The notes under the pieces are model-generated. The model had not been told where the DNA came from, did no database searches, and saw only the letters and a program-made list of their open reading frames with translations. This document shows positions 6,147-9,215 of a stretch of DNA of 9,215 nt, piece by piece. Made by a program: the position numbers and the translations under genes. Position 1 is the first letter of the stretch. Every line of letters begins with the position of its first letter. Source of the DNA: Balneolales bacterium (GTDB lineage Bacteria; Bacteroidota; Rhodothermia; Balneolales; Balneolaceae); the NCBI GenBank assembly GCA_022360375.1, contig JAKSCW010000336.1:1-9215 (forward strand). The letters are read 5' to 3'.

Positions 6147-7472
6147 ATGATTGTTTCAAAATTTGGCGGGACAAGTGTAGGCTCTTATGAAGCAATGAGT
6201 CATAGTGCTTCCATTGTTGCAAAAAATCCTGGCAGAAAGCTGATTGTAATAAGTGCAACCTCAGGCACAACTAACGATTTGGTTGCTTTAGAGGATTTTT
6301 CGTTGAATTCCACAGATAAAGAAAGCAGGCTTATTGCCATTGAAACCCGGCACAAAAGCATTATTCAGGAATGCCCGAATAAAGAAGAATTATTAACCCG
6401 GTTTAATGGACAACTTTCGGAGCTTCGGATTCATCTTGAACAACAAAGCAGAGACAAACGCTGGAAAGACAGATTGTACGCTTTTGGGGAGTTAATGAGT
6501 ACGTATATTTTTGCGGATGTACTTAGAACTCGCGGGGTTGAAGTAGAATGGCTGGATGCGCGTAAAATTATCAAAACGGATTCAACATTTGGCAACGCTG
6601 TTCCGGAACTGGCTACTATTAAAAAGAAAGCAGATACCCACATTCAAAAAGAAAAAGTATACCTGACCCAGGGGTTTATTGGATCTGATATTTTTGGAAG
6701 TACCACTACACTAGGGCGGGGAGGCAGTGACTATTCCGCAGCTCTTTTTGCTGAGGCCGTTGGAGCAGATACCCTGGAAATATGGACGGATGTAGCCGGT
6801 GTATTTACTACCGATCCAAGAATTGTAAAAAATGCCCGTGCCATACCGGAAATTACGTTCGATGAGGCGGCTGAGTTGTCTGTTTTTGGAGGGAAAGTGC
6901 TTCATCCTGCTACATTAAAACCTGCTATCAGAAGTGGTATCGATGTGAAAGTTCTTTCAAGCAAAGAACCGGAATTAAAAGGAACAACCATTGTAAAGAA
7001 GTCCGAGTCTGAACCTGTTATCCGTGCTATTTCTCTTCGTAAAGATCAAACCCTGCTCACAGTGCGCAGCCTGGACATGCTTCATCAGCATGGATTTCTC
7101 GCAAAGTTGTTTACCGTGCTGGCAAATAACCAGATTTCTGTGGATTTGGTAACAACCAGTGAGGTTAGTGTTTCACTTACGCTTGATACTGCCGCTAAGG
7201 CTTCCAATAAGGTAGAACTCACCGAAAAAGTGTATCGCGAGCTAAGCGAATTCTGCGACGTGGAAGTGGAGCGGGATTTATCCCTGGTAGCCTTGATTGG
7301 GAATAAACTGAATACAACTTCCGGGGTGAGTGGAAAGCTATTCAGCATGCTGAAAGATCATAACATCCGGTTAGTATGCCATGGGGCTTCTGCTAACAAC
7401 ATTTGTTTTCTGGTTGAAGAGGGGACTGGAGAAAAAATTGTGAAATTGTTACATAAAAGATTTATTAAATAG
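6147..7472 (+). CDS. lysC: Aspartate kinase, lysine-sensitive LysC type
   Basis: It phosphorylates aspartate with ATP, the first step to lysine, diaminopimelate, threonine and methionine. The product aligns with E. coli LysC (aspartokinase III) from end to end: SKFGGTSVG at the N-terminus, HGELMST-like FGELMST, TTTLGRGGSDYSAAL, IWTDVAGVFTTDPR and FGGKVLHPATL in the kinase domain, then two ACT domains (about 310-380 and 385-450, counted from the upstream ATG). The segment MLHQHGFLAKLF plus ISVDLVTTSEVSVSLTLD keeps most positions that bind lysine in E. coli LysC, so feedback inhibition by lysine is likely. It is a monofunctional kinase with no homoserine dehydrogenase domain. The frame is open to an ATG at 6120, but family members begin a few residues before KFGGTSV, so I prefer 6147 (441 residues). 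It is the first gene of the lysC-dapB-dapA operon. The leader is too short for a lysine riboswitch. Confidence 0.96.
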   Translation: MIVSKFGGTSVGSYEAMSHSASIVAKNPGRKLIVISATSGTTNDLVALEDFSLNSTDKESRLIAIETRHKSIIQECPNKEELLTRFNGQLSELRIHLEQQSRDKRWKDRLYAFGELMSTYIFADVLRTRGVEVEWLDARKIIKTDSTFGNAVPELATIKKKADTHIQKEKVYLTQGFIGSDIFGSTTTLGRGGSDYSAALFAEAVGADTLEIWTDVAGVFTTDPRIVKNARAIPEITFDEAAELSVFGGKVLHPATLKPAIRSGIDVKVLSSKEPELKGTTIVKKSESEPVIRAISLRKDQTLLTVRSLDMLHQHGFLAKLFTVLANNQISVDLVTTSEVSVSLTLDTAAKASNKVELTEKVYRELSEFCDVEVERDLSLVALIGNKLNTTSGVSGKLFSMLKDHNIRLVCHGASANNICFLVEEGTGEKIVKLLHKRFIK

Positions 7473-7474
7473 GT

Positions 7475-8149
7475 ATGAAAATCTCAGTAATAGGTACGGG
7501 TAAAACGGGTAGTAAGGTGGTAGAAATGCTTGGGGAGCACTTGTTGTATGCTTTTGATGAAAACAATCCACCCACGGTGAATAAGCTTAAGGAATCAGAT
7601 GCTCTGATCATTTTTGTTCCTGGAGAGGCGGTTCCTTTCATCTTTGATATGGTACTGGAAGCGGGAGTGCCTGCTGCGTGGGGAAGCACCGGATTTCAAT
7701 GGCCCAATGATTTGAATAAGAAGGTGAAAATTGCAGGAACCAAATGGGTGTTAGCCAATAATTTTAGTTTGGGGATGAACATTATTCGCAAATCTATTCA
7801 GGAAATCAGTATAGGTTCCGGTATCCTGAAGAACCCGGAATTTCATATTCACGAAGTGCACCATATTCATAAAAAAGATGCACCCAGTGGAACGGCACTT
7901 TCGTGGAAGAATTGGCTGGGAAAACGCGTTGATGTTACTTCCGCACGTGAAGGTGATATACATGGCATTCACGAACTCACCCTTAAAACTGCCACGGAAT
8001 CAATTCTACTCAGGCCTGAAGCACTGGATCGATCTATTTTTGCGGAAGGGGCAATTTGGGCTGCAGAACAACTCGTTAATAATCAGCATTTATCCTATGG
8101 AGTTCATACTTTTGGCGAACTATTCGACTTCGTAACTGAAAGTAAATAA
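7475..8149 (+). CDS. dapB: 4-hydroxy-tetrahydrodipicolinate reductase, short form
   Basis: DapB reduces the DapA product to tetrahydrodipicolinate with NAD(P)H in the cytoplasm. The N-terminus carries the dinucleotide-binding GTGKTG (7-12). The C-terminal domain carries the diagnostic HEVHHIHKKDAPSGTA (126-141), including the catalytic His pair (H129, H130), the lysine (K133 or K134) and the substrate-binding SGT. GSTGF (70-74) and NNFSLGMN also match family motifs. At 224 residues it is shorter than E. coli DapB (273). The shortening is mainly in the nucleotide domain after the first strand, and the usual DFT/DFS after the third strand reads IIFVPG. Such compact DapBs are known in Bacteroidota-like genomes as far as I recall. 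The ATG follows the lysC stop by 2 nt and precedes dapA by 2 nt, so translation is probably coupled. Confidence 0.95.
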   Translation: MKISVIGTGKTGSKVVEMLGEHLLYAFDENNPPTVNKLKESDALIIFVPGEAVPFIFDMVLEAGVPAAWGSTGFQWPNDLNKKVKIAGTKWVLANNFSLGMNIIRKSIQEISIGSGILKNPEFHIHEVHHIHKKDAPSGTALSWKNWLGKRVDVTSAREGDIHGIHELTLKTATESILLRPEALDRSIFAEGAIWAAEQLVNNQHLSYGVHTFGELFDFVTESK

Positions 8150-8151
8150 CC

Positions 8152-9030
8152 ATGGAAACTTTTCGGCTTTGGACCGCTTTAGTCACCCCCATGAACGACT
8201 ATGCTGAGATTGATTATGATAGCCTGGAACTGCTGTTAAAAGAGCAAGAAGCGGCTGGCAATGGTGTTCTGGTACTAGGAAGTACAGGAGAGGGGCTGAA
8301 CCTGACCAATGACGAAAAACGGGAAATTGTAAGGTTTACAAAATCACTGGATTTAGTGGTTCCTTTAATGGCAGGGTTAGGAGGTTTTAACCTGGAGCAA
8401 CAACTTGATTTTATTCGATTCTGTGAATCACAGGATGTGGATGCCTTTCTGATGGTTACCCCGCTTTACGCAAAACCGGGACTGGAGGGCCAGTATATAT
8501 GGTTTAGAAGCCTGATGAATGAAACAGGAAAACCCTGCATGATTTATAATGTTCCTTCCCGTACAGGCATTAAAATGAATCCTGAAGTACCTGCCCGGTT
8601 ATACAAGGAATTTCCAAATTATATGGGTATTAAAGAAGCAAGCGGAAGTATTGACGACTTTAAAGCATTCAGGGATGCCGCTCCACACGCCAAACTATAT
8701 TGCGGAGATGACAACCTGATAAAAGAATTTGTTGAGGAAGGGGCTGTTGGCCATGTTTCAGTTGCATCGAATGCCTGGCCCAGGCAAACCCGAAAATACG
8801 TGGATTTGGCGATAGAAGGGGAGGTGGCTGGACTTTTTGAAAAATGGGTACAATGTGCAGATTTATTTTTCGATGCACCAAGTCCAACCCCGGTTAAATC
8901 GCTTCTTTTTCATAAAGGTTGGATCAACTCAGATCAGGTGCGCCTTCCCTTATCGAAACTGGATTTAAGTGAGCAAACGGAAGAAGCATTGATTGAAGCT
9001 GACCGACAGGTGAACGAGTGGTTTGAGTAA
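8152..9030 (+). CDS. dapA: 4-hydroxy-tetrahydrodipicolinate synthase
   Basis: DapA condenses pyruvate with aspartate semialdehyde, committing flux to lysine and diaminopimelate. The 292-residue product has the normal length of this TIM-barrel family and all active-site landmarks: WTALVTPM at the first strand, GSTGEG (43-48; S44 and T45 replace the usual Thr pair), Y106 in TPLYAKPG, YNVPSRTG (132-139, with the catalytic Tyr132 and Arg137), and the Schiff-base Lys161 in GIKEASG. CGDDNLI follows as expected. The kinase, reductase and synthase genes are adjacent, which makes the assignment to DapA rather than to N-acetylneuraminate lyase or a sugar-acid aldolase secure. It is last in the operon. 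Only 19 nt separate its stop from the stop of the convergent GH16 gene, and no terminator hairpin is visible there. Confidence 0.96.
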   Translation: METFRLWTALVTPMNDYAEIDYDSLELLLKEQEAAGNGVLVLGSTGEGLNLTNDEKREIVRFTKSLDLVVPLMAGLGGFNLEQQLDFIRFCESQDVDAFLMVTPLYAKPGLEGQYIWFRSLMNETGKPCMIYNVPSRTGIKMNPEVPARLYKEFPNYMGIKEASGSIDDFKAFRDAAPHAKLYCGDDNLIKEFVEEGAVGHVSVASNAWPRQTRKYVDLAIEGEVAGLFEKWVQCADLFFDAPSPTPVKSLLFHKGWINSDQVRLPLSKLDLSEQTEEALIEADRQVNEWFE

Positions 9031-9049
9031 TTCCTGCCCCAATTATTGA

Positions 9050-9214
9050 TCAAGACTCTTTTTGATACACCCGCACCCAATCTATATACATGTGTTGCGG
9101 AAAAGGGGTGGTTTCGTCAGGTCGCCCGGAATAGGTACCCCCAACAGCAATATTTAACAATAAAAAGAACTCCTGGTGGAATTCGGAGAACTGTTCACCC
9201 ACTATTGAAAAGGA
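9050..9214 (-). CDS. Glycoside hydrolase family 16 (beta-glucanase/laminarinase-like), C-terminal fragment cut by the window edge
   Basis: Reading the minus strand from the right edge gives 54 residues ending in TGA at 9052-9050. The sequence EFHQEFFLLLNIAVGGTYSG followed by RPDETTPFPQHMYIDWVRVYQ is the classic last part of GH16 catalytic domains, where FFLLLNIAVGGxxxGxPD, FPQxMxVD and VRVYQ form the final strands. Enzymes of this kind hydrolyse beta-1,3- or mixed beta-glucans and related marine polysaccharides outside the cell. The catalytic ExDxxE motif and any signal peptide or binding domains lie outside the window, so the substrate cannot be assigned. The protein ends right after the catalytic domain, with no C-terminal module or sorting domain. 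The family call is strong despite the short length. Confidence 0.9.
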   Translation of the reverse strand, partial: SFSIVGEQFSEFHQEFFLLLNIAVGGTYSGRPDETTPFPQHMYIDWVRVYQKES

Positions 9215-9215
9215 T

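Noticed and set aside
7878..8135. Plus-strand open frame inside dapB
   Set aside because: It is an out-of-frame shadow of the conserved DapB catalytic region.
1..9215. Defence system, phage, CRISPR or mobile element
   Set aside because: No transposase, integrase, repeat array or defence-type domain is encoded. The ankyrin fragment alone is not evidence for one.

Overview
The window is a bacterial chromosome segment of moderate GC, and every complete gene in it is ordinary protein-coding sequence. I lean towards a marine or saline Bacteroidota/Balneolota-type heterotroph. The reasons are weak or absent Shine-Dalgarno sequences before nearly all starts, candidate TTG-N19-TAnnTTTG-like promoters, several surface lipoproteins, a GH16 glycoside hydrolase and an interspersed inverted repeat of the GTCATGCTGAACT type. 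This placement is inference. There are no tRNA or rRNA genes, CRISPR arrays, insertion sequences or phage genes.

Layout: (1) 2-370 (+) is the C-terminal end of an ankyrin-repeat protein, followed by a clear intrinsic terminator at 394-427. (2) 3000-424 (-) is a likely three-gene transcription unit. It encodes a membrane-anchored protein with a beta-lactamase-like fold whose catalytic motifs appear lost, a small two-helix membrane protein of unknown function, and a tetrapyrrole-methylase-family (RsmI-like) methyltransferase coupled to the previous gene by an ATGA overlap. The methyltransferase reading frame is broken by one missing base in an A6 run. A 27-bp-arm inverted repeat fills the gap between the first two genes. 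(3) 3112-3537 (+) is a small lipoprotein whose stop codon interlocks with the stop of the convergent DUF819 membrane protein (3534-4766, -). (4) 4840-6051 (-) is a lipoprotein esterase with an N-terminal CBM48/E-set-like domain. (5) 6147-9030 (+) is a tight lysC-dapB-dapA operon for the aspartate-to-tetrahydrodipicolinate steps of lysine and diaminopimelate synthesis, with 2-nt gaps between genes. (6) 9214-9050 (-) is the C-terminal end of a GH16 family glycoside hydrolase that continues beyond the window.

How the genes work together: LysC, DapA and DapB catalyse the first committed step and the two branch-point steps of the DAP pathway. The aspartate kinase resembles E. coli LysC along its whole length, including the ACT-domain lysine-binding segment, so control is probably by feedback. 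The leader is too short for a lysine riboswitch. The surface esterase and the GH16 enzyme point to extracellular glycan use but are not visibly in one operon. I see no convincing new multi-gene system. The items most worth a second look are the frameshifted methyltransferase, the apparently catalytically dead beta-lactamase-fold membrane protein next to it, and the inverted repeat.
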